Notes: a model not told the origin generated them from the sequence alone. 64,000 nucleotides of DNA from Stutzerimonas balearica DSM 6083 (GCF_000818015.1 NZ_CP007511.1:4191501-4255500); one strand, 5' to 3'. Counted from the stretch's first letter, positions 27,321 through 37,066 are shown. Numbers and translations are program-made.

Positions 27321-27719
27321 TCAGCGCACCCCGATGAAGCCGGACAGGCTGGTCACGGCGCGTTCTGGCAACGGTCGGTTGCGGCGCCGCCCCTCGTCCA
27401 GCGCGACCCAGACAGTGACCTGCAACAGCCCGGGGTCCGCCGCCGCGCGTATCTCGCTGAGCGTCTGCCATTGGCGCCCGGCGTACTCCAGCTCGGTCGT
27501 CTCGCGCCCCGGCGTCGGCGGCGTGCGTTGCAGCTGCAGCTCGGTGATGCGGTTGTCGGCTATCCAGCTGGCGAGGGTCAGCTCTTCCAGCCGGGCGGCG
27601 TTCAGCGTGCTGCGCCCGGCCGCGGTCAGCACCACCGCCGAGACCATGGCGAAGATGGCCAGTGCCACCAGCACTTCGAGCAGGGTGAAGCCGCCGGCCC
27701 TGGCGCTCCTGCGCCTCAT
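27321..27719 (-). CDS. gspI: Type II secretion minor pseudopilin I
   Basis: The 132-residue pseudopilin has a leader cut in RSARAGG/FTLLEVLVALAIF with Glu at +5, followed by WIADNRITELQLQRTPPTPG, the GspI signature. ATG 27719 overlaps the gspH stop as ATGA and fits the family length; the open frame to 27995 is a chance extension. With GspJ and GspK it forms the tip of the pseudopilus. Confidence 0.92.
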   Translation of the reverse strand: MRRRSARAGGFTLLEVLVALAIFAMVSAVVLTAAGRSTLNAARLEELTLASWIADNRITELQLQRTPPTPGRETTELEYAGRQWQTLSEIRAAADPGLLQVTVWVALDEGRRRNRPLPERAVTSLSGFIGVR

Positions 27720-28291
27720 CGCCGCGACTCCAGCGGCTCGGCCTGCGGCAGCCGCAGACCGTCGCTGCTCAGGCGCCAGGCATTGCCGTCGGCGCGTCGC
27801 TCGGACAGGCGCAAGGTAAAGGGCGAGAGTTCGCCGCTGGAGAGGATCAGCAGTTGCGGCTCCAGCCGCGGGCGCCGCTTGGAGCGCTGCGGCGCTTGGT
27901 CTTCGCGCGACAGCCCGGCGCGGTCGCTCTCGCCCCTTGCCGGGTCGAGCAGGCGCAGCGGCGTGCCGTCGAGCTCCAGCTGCAGGCGCATCCACTCGGG
28001 CAGCTGCCGACCACGCGAACGGTCGGGTTCGTCCCAGCGCCCGGTCGCCTCGTCCAGACGCAGCACCCGGTAACCCGCGTCGCTGACCAGCAGGCCGTAC
28101 TCGCGGCTGTCGAGCACCGCCTCGTCCGACAGCACGCCGATCAGCGCCGCCAGGCGCCGGGCCTCGTCGCGCAGCTCGCGCGAACTACTGGAGCTGCCGC
28201 TGGCCAGCACCGCCAGGCCGACAAGAATGCCGAGCAGCACCAGCACCACCAGCAGTTCGATCAGCGTGAAGGCGCGGGCTCGCCGGCGCAT
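27716..28291 (-). CDS. gspH: Type II secretion minor pseudopilin H
   Basis: The 191-residue protein has the N-terminus MRRRARAFTLIELLVVLVLL and, further in, a GspH-like body with REYGLLVSDAGYRVLRLDE and ERRADGNAWRLSSDGLRLP. The cleavage position before FTLIE is preceded by Ala instead of the usual Gly; Glu +5 is kept. GspH couples the tip to the major pseudopilin filament. It ends over gspI (4-bp overlap) and follows gspG by 3 bp. Confidence 0.9.
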   Translation of the reverse strand: MRRRARAFTLIELLVVLVLLGILVGLAVLASGSSSSSRELRDEARRLAALIGVLSDEAVLDSREYGLLVSDAGYRVLRLDEATGRWDEPDRSRGRQLPEWMRLQLELDGTPLRLLDPARGESDRAGLSREDQAPQRSKRRPRLEPQLLILSSGELSPFTLRLSERRADGNAWRLSSDGLRLPQAEPLESRR

Positions 28292-28294
28292 GGT

Positions 28295-28729
28295 TCAGAG
28301 TTCCCAGTTGCCGATGTCCGCATTCAGCTCCGAACCGCCGGGCTTGCCGTCGGCACCGTAGGAAAACAGGTCGTAGGGCCCCTTGGTACCGGGCGCCAGG
28401 TATTGGTACTCGTTGCCCCAGGGGTCCTTCGGCAGGCGCTTGAGATAACCGTCGGCATTCCAGTTACGCGGCTGCGGGCTGCCGCTCGGCCGGCTGACCA
28501 GCGCCTCGAGGCCCTGCTGGGTGCTCGGGTAGCTGAAGTTGTCCAGCTTGTACATGTCGAGCGCCGCGGCGATCGCCTTGATGTCGCCCTTGGCGACGGT
28601 GACCTTGGCCTGGTCCGGCCGGCTCATCACCTGCGGCACCACCAGCGCCGCCAGGATGCCGAGGATGACCACGACCACCATGATCTCGATGAGGGTAAAG
28701 CCCCCCTGCCTGTATCGTTGCAACTTCAT
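28295..28729 (-). CDS. gspG: Type II secretion major pseudopilin G
   Basis: The 144-residue protein forms the pseudopilus shaft. Leader cleavage site is [19 protein letters not shown]. The body shows [38 protein letters not shown] and a calcium-site region near [19 protein letters not shown], as in GspG/XcpT. It lies 4 bp after gspF. All expected features are intact. Confidence 0.95.
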   Translation of the reverse strand: MKLQRYRQGGFTLIEIMVVVVILGILAALVVPQVMSRPDQAKVTVAKGDIKAIAAALDMYKLDNFSYPSTQQGLEALVSRPSGSPQPRNWNADGYLKRLPKDPWGNEYQYLAPGTKGPYDLFSYGADGKPGGSELNADIGNWEL

Positions 28730-28733
28730 GTCG

Positions 28734-29948
28734 TTACCCCACCAGTTGGTTGAGAGAGAGGATCGGCATCAGGATGGCCAGCACGATCACCAGCACCACC
28801 GCCCCCATGAACACCAGCATGAACGGCTCGAACAGGCCGACCAGCAAGGCAATCTGCGCGGCCAGGTCGTTCTCCTGATTGCGCGCCGTCCGCGCGAGCA
28901 TCTGGTCCAGTTCGCCGGACTTCTCCCCGCTGGCGATCATGTGCAGCATCATCGGCGGGAATTCTCCGGTGGCCTCCAGCGCACGGGTCAGGCTGGTGCC
29001 CTCGCGCACCTTCTGCGCCGCCTCGACCACGCGCTCGCGGATGCGCAGGTTGGCGATCACCGCGGCGGCAATCGACAGCGCCTCGACCAGCGGCACGCCG
29101 CTGCGCGTGAGGATCGCCAGGGTCGAGGCGAACCGCGCGGTGTTGGTTGCCCGGCTCAGCCGACCGACCAGCGGCAGGCGCAGCAGCAGGGCATCCCAGC
29201 GTCGCCGGAGCGCCGTGTCGCGCAGCGCGGCGCGCAGGCCCAGCACGCCGGCGACCAGCACGAGGACGATCAGCCAGCCCCAGCTCTTGACCAGATTGCT
29301 GGCGGCGATCAGCCCGCGGGTCAGCGCCGGCAGCTCCTGGCCGGTGTTGACGAAGACCTTGACCACGTCGGGCACCACGTAGCCGAGCAGCAGCGAGACG
29401 ATCGCCAGCGAGGCGACCAGCAGGATCACCGGGTAGAGCAGCGCCAGCTGGATCTTCTGCCGCGACTGCTGGCGCTGGTCGGTGTAGTCGGCGAGCTGGT
29501 CGAGCACCAGGCCCAGATGCCCGGCATGCTCACCCGCGGCGACCGTCGCGCGGTACAGCTCGGGAAACGCCGACGGATATTCGCGCAGCGCCGCGGCCAG
29601 GCTGTGCCCTTCCATGACGCGGGCCCGCACGGCCAGCAGCATCGACTTGATCTTCGCCGAGCTCGACTGCGCTGCCGTCGCGCGCAGCGCTTCTTCGATC
29701 GGCAACGCCGCCTGTACCAGTGTTGCCAGTTGACGGGTCAGCAGCGCCAGATCGCGCGCCGATAGCCCGCGGCCAAAATTCAGCCCGGGCCGCGTGCTGT
29801 CCTCGCGTGCACGGGCCGGCTTCACCTCCAGCGGCGCCCATTGCTTGTCGCGCAATAGCTGGCGCGCCTGGCGCGGGCTGTCCGCCTCGATCAGGCCCTT
29901 CTGCTGGCGCCCGCGCGGGTCGAGGGCGAGGTATTCGAACGCGGCCAT
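28734..29948 (-). CDS. gspF: Type II secretion inner-membrane platform protein F
   Basis: The 404-residue polytopic protein has two T2SF domains and three membrane segments, the last in [20 protein letters not shown]. Motifs [19 protein letters not shown] (with T for A) and [20 protein letters not shown] are standard. GspF connects GspE with the pseudopilus base. It is 90 bp downstream of gspE, the only real gap in this operon; nothing recognisable is in that gap. Confidence 0.95.
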   Translation of the reverse strand: MAAFEYLALDPRGRQQKGLIEADSPRQARQLLRDKQWAPLEVKPARAREDSTRPGLNFGRGLSARDLALLTRQLATLVQAALPIEEALRATAAQSSSAKIKSMLLAVRARVMEGHSLAAALREYPSAFPELYRATVAAGEHAGHLGLVLDQLADYTDQRQQSRQKIQLALLYPVILLVASLAIVSLLLGYVVPDVVKVFVNTGQELPALTRGLIAASNLVKSWGWLIVLVLVAGVLGLRAALRDTALRRRWDALLLRLPLVGRLSRATNTARFASTLAILTRSGVPLVEALSIAAAVIANLRIRERVVEAAQKVREGTSLTRALEATGEFPPMMLHMIASGEKSGELDQMLARTARNQENDLAAQIALLVGLFEPFMLVFMGAVVLVIVLAILMPILSLNQLVG

Positions 29949-30038
29949 CAGGCTGCCCTCGCCGCCCGCGGCTCAGCCAGGCGGTCATCGCCGTGCCGCG
30001 CGGCGCTGCTTGCCTGGCTCGGGCAAGCGCTCATCCAC

Positions 30039-31553
30039 TCATTCCTCACGCGTCACCCGCAGCACTTCCTCGATGGTCGTCACACCTTCGCGCACCTTGC
30101 GCATGCCGTCCTCGCGGATGCCCGGGCCGAGCTCGCGGGCGTGGCGGAGCATGTCCTGCTCGCTGGCGCGGGTGTGCACCATGCTGCGCAGGCGGTCGTC
30201 GAAGACCACCAGTTCGTAGATGCCGGTGCGCCCGCGGTAGCCGAGATTGCGGCACACCTCGCAGCCCTCGGCGTGATAGAGCGTGGGCGGCGTGGCCGGA
30301 TCGGCGCCAACCAGCGCGCATTCGGCGGGGTCGGCGACGTAGGGCCGCTTGCAGTCGTCGCAAAGCACCCGCACCAGACGCTGGGCGAGCACGGCGAGCA
30401 GCGACGAGGCGATCAGGAACGGCTCGACGCCCATGTCGACCAGCCGCGTGACCGCACCGATGGCACTGTTGGTATGCAGCGTGGAGAGCACCAGGTGGCC
30501 GGTCAGCGAGGCCTGTACCGCCATGTCGGCGGTTTCCTGGTCGCGGATCTCGCCGACCATCACCACGTCCGGGTCCTGGCGCAGAATCGCGCGCAGGCCG
30601 CGGGCAAAGGTCATGTCGACCTTGGTGTTGACCTGGGTCTGGCCGATGCCCTCGAGGTTGTATTCGATCGGGTCCTCGACGGTGAGGATGTTGCGCGTGC
30701 GGTCGTTGAGCGTGGTCAGCGCGGCATACAGCGTGGTGGTCTTGCCTGAACCGGTCGGGCCGGTGACGAGGATGATGCCGTGCGGCTTCTTCACCGTCTG
30801 TTCGAGCAGGCGCCGGTCCTGTGCGCTCATGCCCAGGTGGCGCAAGGTCAGGCGTCCGGCCTGCTTGTCGAGCAGACGCAGCACCACGCGTTCGCCGTTG
30901 GCCGAGGGCAGCGTGGACACGCGGATGTCCACCTCGCGGCCGCCGACCCTGAGCGAGATGCGCCCGTCCTGCGGGATACGCTTCTCGGCGATGTCGAGGC
31001 GCGCCATGACCTTGATCCGCGAGACCAGCAGCGCGGCCAGCTCGCGCTTGGGCTGGACCACCTCGCGCAGAATGCCGTCGACGCGGAAGCGGATCACCAG
31101 GCGCTTTTCGAAGGTTTCGATATGGATATCCGAGGCGTTCTCGGCGATGGCTTCGCCGAGGATGGCGTTGATCAGGCGGATGATCGGCGCGTCATCCTCC
31201 TGCTCAAGCAGGTCCTCGGTCTCTGGAATCTGATCGGCCAGGCTGTGCAGGTCGAGGTCGTTGCCGATGCCCTCGACCATCAGCATCGCCGCGGAAGAAT
31301 CGTGCTGATAGGCCGCGCCGAGGGCCTGGTCGAACGCCTCCGGTGCCAGCCAGGTCACCGGCAGGCGCCGCCCGAGCACCCGCTGTGCCTCCTGTACCGC
31401 GGTCAGCGCCGCCCCTTGGCGCAGGCCCAGCCGCGGCGGGTCTTCCCGATCGAGCACGATCACCCCATGCCGGCGAGCGAAGGCGAAGGGCAGCCTTCGC
31501 TGTGCCGGCTCGTCCAGCAGGGGAGAAAGGAGATCGGCGTCCGTTTCGGCCAT
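30039..31553 (-). CDS. gspE: Type II secretion ATPase E
   Basis: The 504-residue cytoplasmic hexameric ATPase powers pseudopilus assembly. It shows Walker [17 protein letters not shown], the Asp box LTVEDPIEY, Walker [15 protein letters not shown], the His box [11 protein letters not shown], and a zinc domain with two CxxC pairs (LCDDCK and CEVCRN). ATG 31553 has AGGAG at 8 bases; a GTG at 31574 is less likely. It is the first gene of the run. In P. aeruginosa gspC-gspD lie divergently beside gspE; here the neighbour is pntAA. Confidence 0.95.
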   Translation of the reverse strand: MAETDADLLSPLLDEPAQRRLPFAFARRHGVIVLDREDPPRLGLRQGAALTAVQEAQRVLGRRLPVTWLAPEAFDQALGAAYQHDSSAAMLMVEGIGNDLDLHSLADQIPETEDLLEQEDDAPIIRLINAILGEAIAENASDIHIETFEKRLVIRFRVDGILREVVQPKRELAALLVSRIKVMARLDIAEKRIPQDGRISLRVGGREVDIRVSTLPSANGERVVLRLLDKQAGRLTLRHLGMSAQDRRLLEQTVKKPHGIILVTGPTGSGKTTTLYAALTTLNDRTRNILTVEDPIEYNLEGIGQTQVNTKVDMTFARGLRAILRQDPDVVMVGEIRDQETADMAVQASLTGHLVLSTLHTNSAIGAVTRLVDMGVEPFLIASSLLAVLAQRLVRVLCDDCKRPYVADPAECALVGADPATPPTLYHAEGCEVCRNLGYRGRTGIYELVVFDDRLRSMVHTRASEQDMLRHARELGPGIREDGMRKVREGVTTIEEVLRVTREE

Positions 31554-32074
31554 GCATGTCGCTCCTGGCTGCACTGCATCCGCGCCATCGGCCAGTTGCC
31601 GGACGGCATTTCAGAGTGGTTTGACTACAAGGACTGCATGACATTTCATGCGTTGCGACTTTTTTCCCCACCTTTCAGGCGAAACGGCGAACATCCGGAC
31701 CGGCACCAAGGTCGAACCTGCCACCTTCGCCAGACGAATAGCCGGTTGATGCCGCGTCATTCATGATCCGGCCGGACAAAAAGTCGCGCGCCAGGGCTGC
31801 TCGTCTGTAGCCCAGCAATGATGCGGGCTACAGACCGAAAGAGCCCATCCCAGTCACGTTTTGACCATCCGCCAGGGAAGTATTCAGCATTAAAACAGTT
31901 GTTTGATTTTTTTGGCGCTTGCAGAATGCCAGGCCGCCGCATGCCTTCAGGGGCCTGCGGCACTTGTTCATCGGATCAGAAAAACCGGCCGCCAACGTAG
32001 TGGCCGGACAAAACACCAGCTTGCATCGCCTGGCGCGAGCGGGCTGGGTCGGATCACGCAGGAGAACAACAACA
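31554..32074. other. Non-coding spacer between gspE and pntAA
   Basis: No supported gene in about 520 bp where gspC-gspD would be expected by comparison with Pseudomonas. It contains an 11-bp inverted repeat at 31803-31835, a relatively AT-rich segment at about 31880-31915 that may hold the pnt promoter, and a short CCGGCC/GGCCGG hairpin near 31985-32005. I could not assign promoter boxes reliably. Confidence 0.55.
31803..31835. repeat. 11-bp perfect inverted repeat
   Basis: GTCTGTAGCCC (31803-31813) and GGGCTACAGAC (31825-31835) around an 11-base loop. The TGTAGCCC word resembles common dispersed palindromes of pseudomonads, so this may be a REP-like element; a regulatory site between the divergent gspE and pntAA genes is the alternative. 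Confidence 0.6.
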
Positions 32075-33196
32075 ATGCACATCGGTGTACCTCTCGAAAC
32101 CCATCCCGGGGAGACGCGCGTCGCCGCGACCCCGGAGACCATCAAGAAGCTGATCGGCCAAGGGCACCGGGTCACGGTGCAGAGCGGTGCCGGTGCGCAG
32201 GCCAGCGTGCCGGACAGCGCCTACGAGGCGGCAGGTGCAGCCATCGGCGATGCCGCCGCGGCGCTCGGCGCCGAGCTGGTGCTGAAGGTCGCCGCGCCGG
32301 ACGAAGCGGAGCTGGCCCTGATGCAGCCGGGCAGCGTGCTGGTCGGCATGCTCAACCCCTTCGACAACGCCAACATCGCGCGCATGGCCGAACGCGGCAT
32401 CGTCGCCTTTGCCCTCGAAGCCGCGCCGCGTACCTCGCGGGCGCAGAGCCTCGATGTGCTGTCCTCGCAGGCCAACATCGCCGGCTACAAGGCGGTGATG
32501 CTGGCGGCCAACCATTACCCGCGCTTCATGCCGATGCTGATGACCGCCGCCGGTACCGTTAAGGCCGCGCGCGTGCTGATCCTCGGCGCCGGTGTCGCCG
32601 GGCTGCAGGCCATCGCCACGGCCAAGCGCCTGGGCGCGGTGATCGAAGCCTCGGACGTACGCCCGGCGGTGAAGGAACAGGTCGAGTCGCTCGGCGCCAA
32701 GTTCGTCGATGTGCCCTGCGAGACCGACGAGGAGCGTGAGTGCGCCGAAGGCGTCGGCGGCTACGCGCGGCCGATGCCGGCCTCGTGGATGGAGCGCCAG
32801 GCCAAGGCGGTGCACGAGCGTGCCAAGCAGGCCGATATCGTCATCACCACTGCGCTGATCCCCGGGCGCAAGGCGCCGACCCTGCTGCACGAGGCCACGG
32901 TGGCGGAGATGAAGCCGGGCTCGGTGGTCATCGACCTGGCCGCAGCCCAGGGCGGCAACTGCCCGCTCACCGAAGCCGACCAGGTGGTGGTCAAGCATGG
33001 CGTGACCCTCGTCGGCTACAGCAACCTGGCGGCGCTGGTGCCGGCCGATGCGTCGGCGCTCTATGCGCGCAACCTGCTCGACTTCCTCAAGCTGGTCATC
33101 GACAAGGACGGCCAGTTCCACCTCGATCTCGACGACGACATCGTCGCCGCGTGCCTGATGTGCCGCGACGGCCAGGTCGTGCGGACCAACGCTTAA
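32075..33196 (+). CDS. pntAA: NAD(P) transhydrogenase subunit alpha, part 1
   Basis: The 373-residue domain I protein binds NAD(H). It shows MHIGVPLETHPGETRVAATP, the dinucleotide fold LILGAGVAGLQAIATAKRLG and DLAAAQGGNCPLTEAD. ATG 32075 has AGGAG upstream; the frame opens earlier. Proton-driven transhydrogenase makes NADPH from NADH. In this organism the alpha subunit is split: this gene carries domain I and pntAB the first membrane part, as in other pseudomonads. Confidence 0.94.
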   Translation: MHIGVPLETHPGETRVAATPETIKKLIGQGHRVTVQSGAGAQASVPDSAYEAAGAAIGDAAAALGAELVLKVAAPDEAELALMQPGSVLVGMLNPFDNANIARMAERGIVAFALEAAPRTSRAQSLDVLSSQANIAGYKAVMLAANHYPRFMPMLMTAAGTVKAARVLILGAGVAGLQAIATAKRLGAVIEASDVRPAVKEQVESLGAKFVDVPCETDEERECAEGVGGYARPMPASWMERQAKAVHERAKQADIVITTALIPGRKAPTLLHEATVAEMKPGSVVIDLAAAQGGNCPLTEADQVVVKHGVTLVGYSNLAALVPADASALYARNLLDFLKLVIDKDGQFHLDLDDDIVAACLMCRDGQVVRTNA

Positions 33197-33208
33197 GGGA
33201 GCCCCGAC

Positions 33209-33526
33209 ATGGATCTGATTTCCGACGGCATCTACAACCTGATCATCTTCGTGCTGGCCATCTACGTCGGCTACCACGTGGTCTGGAACGTCACCCCGGC
33301 CCTGCACACCCCGCTGATGGCGGTCACCAACGCGATCTCGGCGATCGTCATCGTCGGCGCCATGCTCGCCGCCGCGCTCACCGTCACCCCGCTGGGCAAG
33401 GCCATGGGCACGCTGGCCGTGGCGCTGGCCGCAGTCAACGTGTTCGGCGGCTTCCTGGTCACCCGCCGCATGCTGGAAATGTTCAAGAAGAAGGACCGCA
33501 GCGCAGCCAAGGCGGAGGGCAAGTAA
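33209..33526 (+). CDS. pntAB: NAD(P) transhydrogenase subunit alpha, part 2
   Basis: The 105-residue protein has about four membrane helices ([55 protein letters not shown]) and a basic C-terminal tail with [10 protein letters not shown]. It supplies the alpha-side membrane helices of domain II. It lies 12 bp after pntAA with GGGAG upstream, and 3 bp before pntB. Confidence 0.93.
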   Translation: MDLISDGIYNLIIFVLAIYVGYHVVWNVTPALHTPLMAVTNAISAIVIVGAMLAAALTVTPLGKAMGTLAVALAAVNVFGGFLVTRRMLEMFKKKDRSAAKAEGK

Positions 33527-33529
33527 GCC

Positions 33530-34966
33530 ATGAGCATGAACCTGATTACCCTGCTCTACCTCATCGCCTCGGTGTGCTTCATCCAGGCGCTGAAGGGCCT
33601 GTCCCACCCCACCACGTCACGCCGCGGCAACCTGTTCGGCATGATCGGCATGGCGATTGCCGTGCTCACCACCGTGGCGCTGATCTTCAAGCTCGGCAGC
33701 GAGCTGGCGGTCACCGGCATCGGCTACGTGATCGTCGGCCTGCTGATCGGCGGCACCGCCGGTTCGATCATGGCCAAGCGCGTCGAGATGACCAAGATGC
33801 CCGAACTGGTCGCCTTCATGCACAGCATGATCGGCCTGGCCGCGGTGTTCATCGCCATCGCCGCGGTGGTCGAGCCGCAGTCGCTGGGCATCGTCGAGCA
33901 GATCGGCTACGCGATTCCGGTGGGTAACCGCCTGGAGCTGTTCCTCGGCGCGGCCATCGGTGCCATCACCTTCTCCGGCTCGGTGATCGCCTTCGGCAAG
34001 CTGTCGGGCAAGTACAAGTTCCGCCTGTTCCAGGGCGCCCCGGTGGTGTTCAAGGGCCAGCACATGGTCAACCTGGCCGTGGGCCTGGCGATCGTCGCGC
34101 TCGGCCTGATCTTCACCTTCACCGGCAACCTCAGTGCCTTCGCCCTGCTGGTGGCGCTGGCCTTCGTCATCGGCGTGCTGATCATCATCCCCATCGGCGG
34201 TGCGGACATGCCGGTGGTGGTGTCGATGCTCAACAGCTACTCGGGCTGGGCAGCAGCCGGTATCGGCTTCTCGCTGAACAACTCGATGCTGATCATCGCC
34301 GGCTCGCTGGTGGGCTCGAGCGGCGCGATCCTCTCGTACATCATGTGCAAGGCAATGAACCGCTCGTTCTTCAACGTCATCCTCGGCGGCTTCGGTGCCG
34401 ACGCCGATGCCGGCGGCCCGGCGGGCGCGCAGCAGGAGCGCAACGTGAAGTCCGGCTCGGCCGACGACGCCGCCTTCCTGCTGACCAACGCCGACACCGT
34501 GATCATCGTGCCCGGCTACGGCCTGGCGGTGGCCCGCGCGCAGCACGCGCTGATGGAGCTGGCCGAGAAGCTGACGCACATGGGCGTGACCGTGAAGTAC
34601 GCGATCCACCCGGTCGCCGGGCGCATGCCGGGGCACATGAACGTGCTGCTGGCCGAAGCCGAGGTGCCCTACGAGCAGGTCTTCGAGATGGAGGACATCA
34701 ACTCCGAATTCGGCCAGGCCGACGTGGTGCTGGTGCTCGGCGCCAACGACGTGGTCAACCCGGCGGCGAAGACCGACCCGAAGTCGCCGATCGCCGGCAT
34801 GCCGATCCTCGAGGCGTACAAGGCCAAGACGGTCATCGTCAACAAGCGCTCCATGGCCAGCGGCTATGCGGGCCTGGACAACGAGCTGTTCTACATGGAC
34901 AAGACCATGATGGTCTTCGGCGACGCCAAGAAGGTGGTCGAGGATATGGTCAAGGCCGTGGACTAA
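33530..34966 (+). CDS. pntB: NAD(P) transhydrogenase subunit beta
   Basis: The 478-residue protein combines about nine membrane helices with a C-terminal NADP(H)-binding domain III (TVIIVPGYGLAVARAQHAL; GRMPGHMNVLLAEAEVPY; LVLGANDVVNPAAK). KSPIAGMPILEAYKAKTVIV is also standard. It completes the proton-translocating transhydrogenase and is followed by a strong terminator. Length and motifs are complete. Confidence 0.95.
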   Translation: MSMNLITLLYLIASVCFIQALKGLSHPTTSRRGNLFGMIGMAIAVLTTVALIFKLGSELAVTGIGYVIVGLLIGGTAGSIMAKRVEMTKMPELVAFMHSMIGLAAVFIAIAAVVEPQSLGIVEQIGYAIPVGNRLELFLGAAIGAITFSGSVIAFGKLSGKYKFRLFQGAPVVFKGQHMVNLAVGLAIVALGLIFTFTGNLSAFALLVALAFVIGVLIIIPIGGADMPVVVSMLNSYSGWAAAGIGFSLNNSMLIIAGSLVGSSGAILSYIMCKAMNRSFFNVILGGFGADADAGGPAGAQQERNVKSGSADDAAFLLTNADTVIIVPGYGLAVARAQHALMELAEKLTHMGVTVKYAIHPVAGRMPGHMNVLLAEAEVPYEQVFEMEDINSEFGQADVVLVLGANDVVNPAAKTDPKSPIAGMPILEAYKAKTVIVNKRSMASGYAGLDNELFYMDKTMMVFGDAKKVVEDMVKAVD

Positions 34967-34985
34967 GCCGCCCGGCCGCGCCAGC

Positions 34986-35022
34986 AAACCCCTCCCGGCG
35001 CCGCCGCGAGGGGTTTCTTTTT
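34986..35022 (+). terminator. Rho-independent terminator of the pnt operon
   Basis: AAACCCCTC (34986-34994) pairs with GAGGGGTTT (35008-35016), followed by CTTTTT (35017-35022). It begins 20 bases after the pntB stop and lies between convergent genes. Confidence 0.92.
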
Positions 35023-35028
35023 GTCCGC

Positions 35029-35916
35029 TCAGGCTTCGCCGAGAAATACCTTGAAGGCCTGCCACAGCGGGCTGCGGTAGCGCTGCGGATGCCAGACCAG
35101 CGAGAAGCTGCGACTCAGCGGCAGGTCGCTGGCCAATGCCACCAGTTCGCCGCGCGCGATCTCTTCGGCAACGCACAGTTGCGACAGGCAGCCCAGGCCG
35201 AGCCCCGCACGCACCGCCTGCTTGATCGCCTCATGCTGGTTCAACGCCATGCGTACCCGCAACCGTGGCGTGCGCATCCGGGCAGCCGCCTCGAATACCG
35301 CCCGCGAGCCGGAGCCCGGTTCACGCAGGATCCAGGCTTCGCCGGCAAGGTCCTCGTCGCTCAGGTAGCCGCGCGCAGCCAACCGATGTTGCGGGGCGCA
35401 GACGATCAGCATGCGATCCTCGCGCCAAACCTCTGCACTCAGCCGAGGGTCGTTGCACGGACCTTCGATCAGGCCGAGATCAGCCTCCAGATGCAGCAGG
35501 TCGGCAATGACTTCCCCCGTGTTGCGCAGCCGCGTGGTCACCTCCGCACCGGGATAGCGCTCGGTGAAGCGCCCGACCAGCGAGGGCACCAGGTGCGTGC
35601 CGATGGTCGCACTGGCCACCAGCGTCAGCTCGCCGTGCAGTGCGCCATCGGGCTCGCGTGCCGCTTCGACGAAGGCCTCCAGCTCGTCCAACAACCGCTC
35701 GGCACGCGGCAGCAGCCGGCGCCCAGCCTCACTGAGCTGCAGGCGCTTGCCGAAACGATCGAACAGCGGCACCTCCAGGCGCCGCTCCAGTTCGGCCAGC
35801 GAACCGCTGCTCGCCGATTGCGACAGGTTCAGCCGGTCCGCCGCGGCGGCCAGGCTGCCTCCGCGGGCGACGGCCACAAAGACCTGCAATTGACGAAAGC
35901 TGACGGCGGGATGCAT
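35029..35916 (-). CDS. LysR-family regulator (YeiE-like)
   Basis: The 295-residue protein has an N-terminal LysR HTH (SFRQLQVFVAVARGGSLAAA, then LNLSQSASSGSLAELERRL) and an effector domain with ATIGTHLVPSLVGRF and LREPGSGSRAVFEAA, features of the CysB/CysL/YeiE sulfur-related branch. It is divergent from a YeiH-like exporter, the same pairing as in enterobacteria, where YeiE senses sulfite and activates yeiH. A short repeat lies in the spacer. Specific function is inferred from this pairing. Confidence 0.82.
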   Translation of the reverse strand: MHPAVSFRQLQVFVAVARGGSLAAAADRLNLSQSASSGSLAELERRLEVPLFDRFGKRLQLSEAGRRLLPRAERLLDELEAFVEAAREPDGALHGELTLVASATIGTHLVPSLVGRFTERYPGAEVTTRLRNTGEVIADLLHLEADLGLIEGPCNDPRLSAEVWREDRMLIVCAPQHRLAARGYLSDEDLAGEAWILREPGSGSRAVFEAAARMRTPRLRVRMALNQHEAIKQAVRAGLGLGCLSQLCVAEEIARGELVALASDLPLSRSFSLVWHPQRYRSPLWQAFKVFLGEA

Positions 35917-35933
35917 GTCGGTTTTTCCGTTGA

Positions 35934-35949
35934 GTTATATCGTTATAAC
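35934..35949. promoter_or_regulatory. Candidate operator between yeiE- and yeiH-like genes
   Basis: GTTATA occurs twice in tandem (35934-35939 and 35942-35947), the second copy forming the palindrome GTTATAAC (35942-35949). It lies 18 bases before the regulator start and 62 before the exporter start. It is a plausible LysR site overlapping the regulator's own promoter. Confidence 0.4.
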
Positions 35950-36011
35950 CATTTTTACAAGACGCTACCTTGCCCCTAGCCTGCGCGAACCACAAGCAGG
36001 AGCAAGCAACC

Positions 36012-37001
36012 ATGTGGCAAGGCCTCATCCTCTGCGCGGCGCTGACCGGCGCCGGTTACATCCTGACCCAGCTGCCCGGCGTCCACGACCTGGGCATCAG
36101 CCCGCTGGTCTGCGCCCTGTTGCTCGGTTTCGTCGCCGGCAACCTGCCCGGCGGCACCGCCCTGGCCACCCGTGCACGTGCGGGCCTGCAATTCTCCACG
36201 CGCTGGCTGCTGCGCGGCGGCATCGTGCTGTTCGGCCTGTCGCTGACCTGGCAGCAGATCACCGCCCTGGGCCCGCGCATCCTGCTGCTCGATGCGCTGG
36301 TAGTCGCAGCGGTAATGCTGATCGGTTACCAGGTCGGCACCCGCCTGCTCGGGCTCGATCGCGAAACGGCACTGCTAACCTGTGCCGGCAGCGCGATCTG
36401 CGGCGCGGCCGCCGTGCTCGCCACCGAGGCGACCATTCGCGCACGGCCCGCTTCGACCGCCATGGCAGTGGCCACGGTGGTGCTGTTCGGCAGCCTGGCG
36501 ATGCTGGTCTATCCCCTGCTCTACCCGTTGACCGGGCTCGACGAGGGGCTGTTCGGCATCTATATCGGCGCCACCGTGCACGAGGTGGCGCAGGTCGTCG
36601 CAGCTGGCGATGCGGTCGGCCCGGCCGCGCTCGATGCTGCGGTGATCGTCAAGCTCGTCCGGGTGATGCTGCTGGTACCGTTCCTGCTGATCGTAGGCCG
36701 CTGGTGGGCTGCGCGAGACACGGGCGGCGAGCCGGGCCGGCTGACGATTCCCTGGTTCGCCCTGGGCTTTCTCGGCATGGTGCTGTTCAACAGCCTCGTC
36801 CAGCTGCCTCCCCAGCTGCACAGCGCGCTTATCGTCATCGGCCAGCTGGGTATGACCATGGCCATGGCCGCACTTGGCTATGAAACCCGCCTTGAACGGC
36901 TGGCTGCGTTGGGGTTGCGGCCATTTCTCCTCGCCCTCGGCCTGTTCCTGCTGCTGACCGGGGGCGGGCTGCTGTCGGTCCGCGGCCTGCTAGGCGGCTG
37001 A
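36012..37001 (+). CDS. YeiH-family putative sulfate/sulfite exporter (UPF0324)
   Basis: The 329-residue protein is hydrophobic with about nine to ten membrane segments and contains SPLVCALLLGFVAGNLPGG and the family signature GSAICGAAAVLATEATIRA. IYIGATVHEVAQVVAAG is also characteristic. YeiH proteins are linked to sulfite/sulfate efflux. ATG 36012 has AGGAG upstream; the frame is open from 35970. It is divergent from the YeiE-like regulator. Confidence 0.85.
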   Translation: MWQGLILCAALTGAGYILTQLPGVHDLGISPLVCALLLGFVAGNLPGGTALATRARAGLQFSTRWLLRGGIVLFGLSLTWQQITALGPRILLLDALVVAAVMLIGYQVGTRLLGLDRETALLTCAGSAICGAAAVLATEATIRARPASTAMAVATVVLFGSLAMLVYPLLYPLTGLDEGLFGIYIGATVHEVAQVVAAGDAVGPAALDAAVIVKLVRVMLLVPFLLIVGRWWAARDTGGEPGRLTIPWFALGFLGMVLFNSLVQLPPQLHSALIVIGQLGMTMAMAALGYETRLERLAALGLRPFLLALGLFLLLTGGGLLSVRGLLGG

Positions 37002-37066
37002 CGATCATCCACCGGCGGCACAGTTGGCGACGCCCAGAGCAGCACAGTTTGCCGTTCTGACGACAC

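Noticed and set aside
31900..31935. Sigma-54 promoter (TGGCGC...TGC) upstream of pntAA
   Set aside because: The spacing between GG and GC is not the required 10 bases, so the -24/-12 rule fails.
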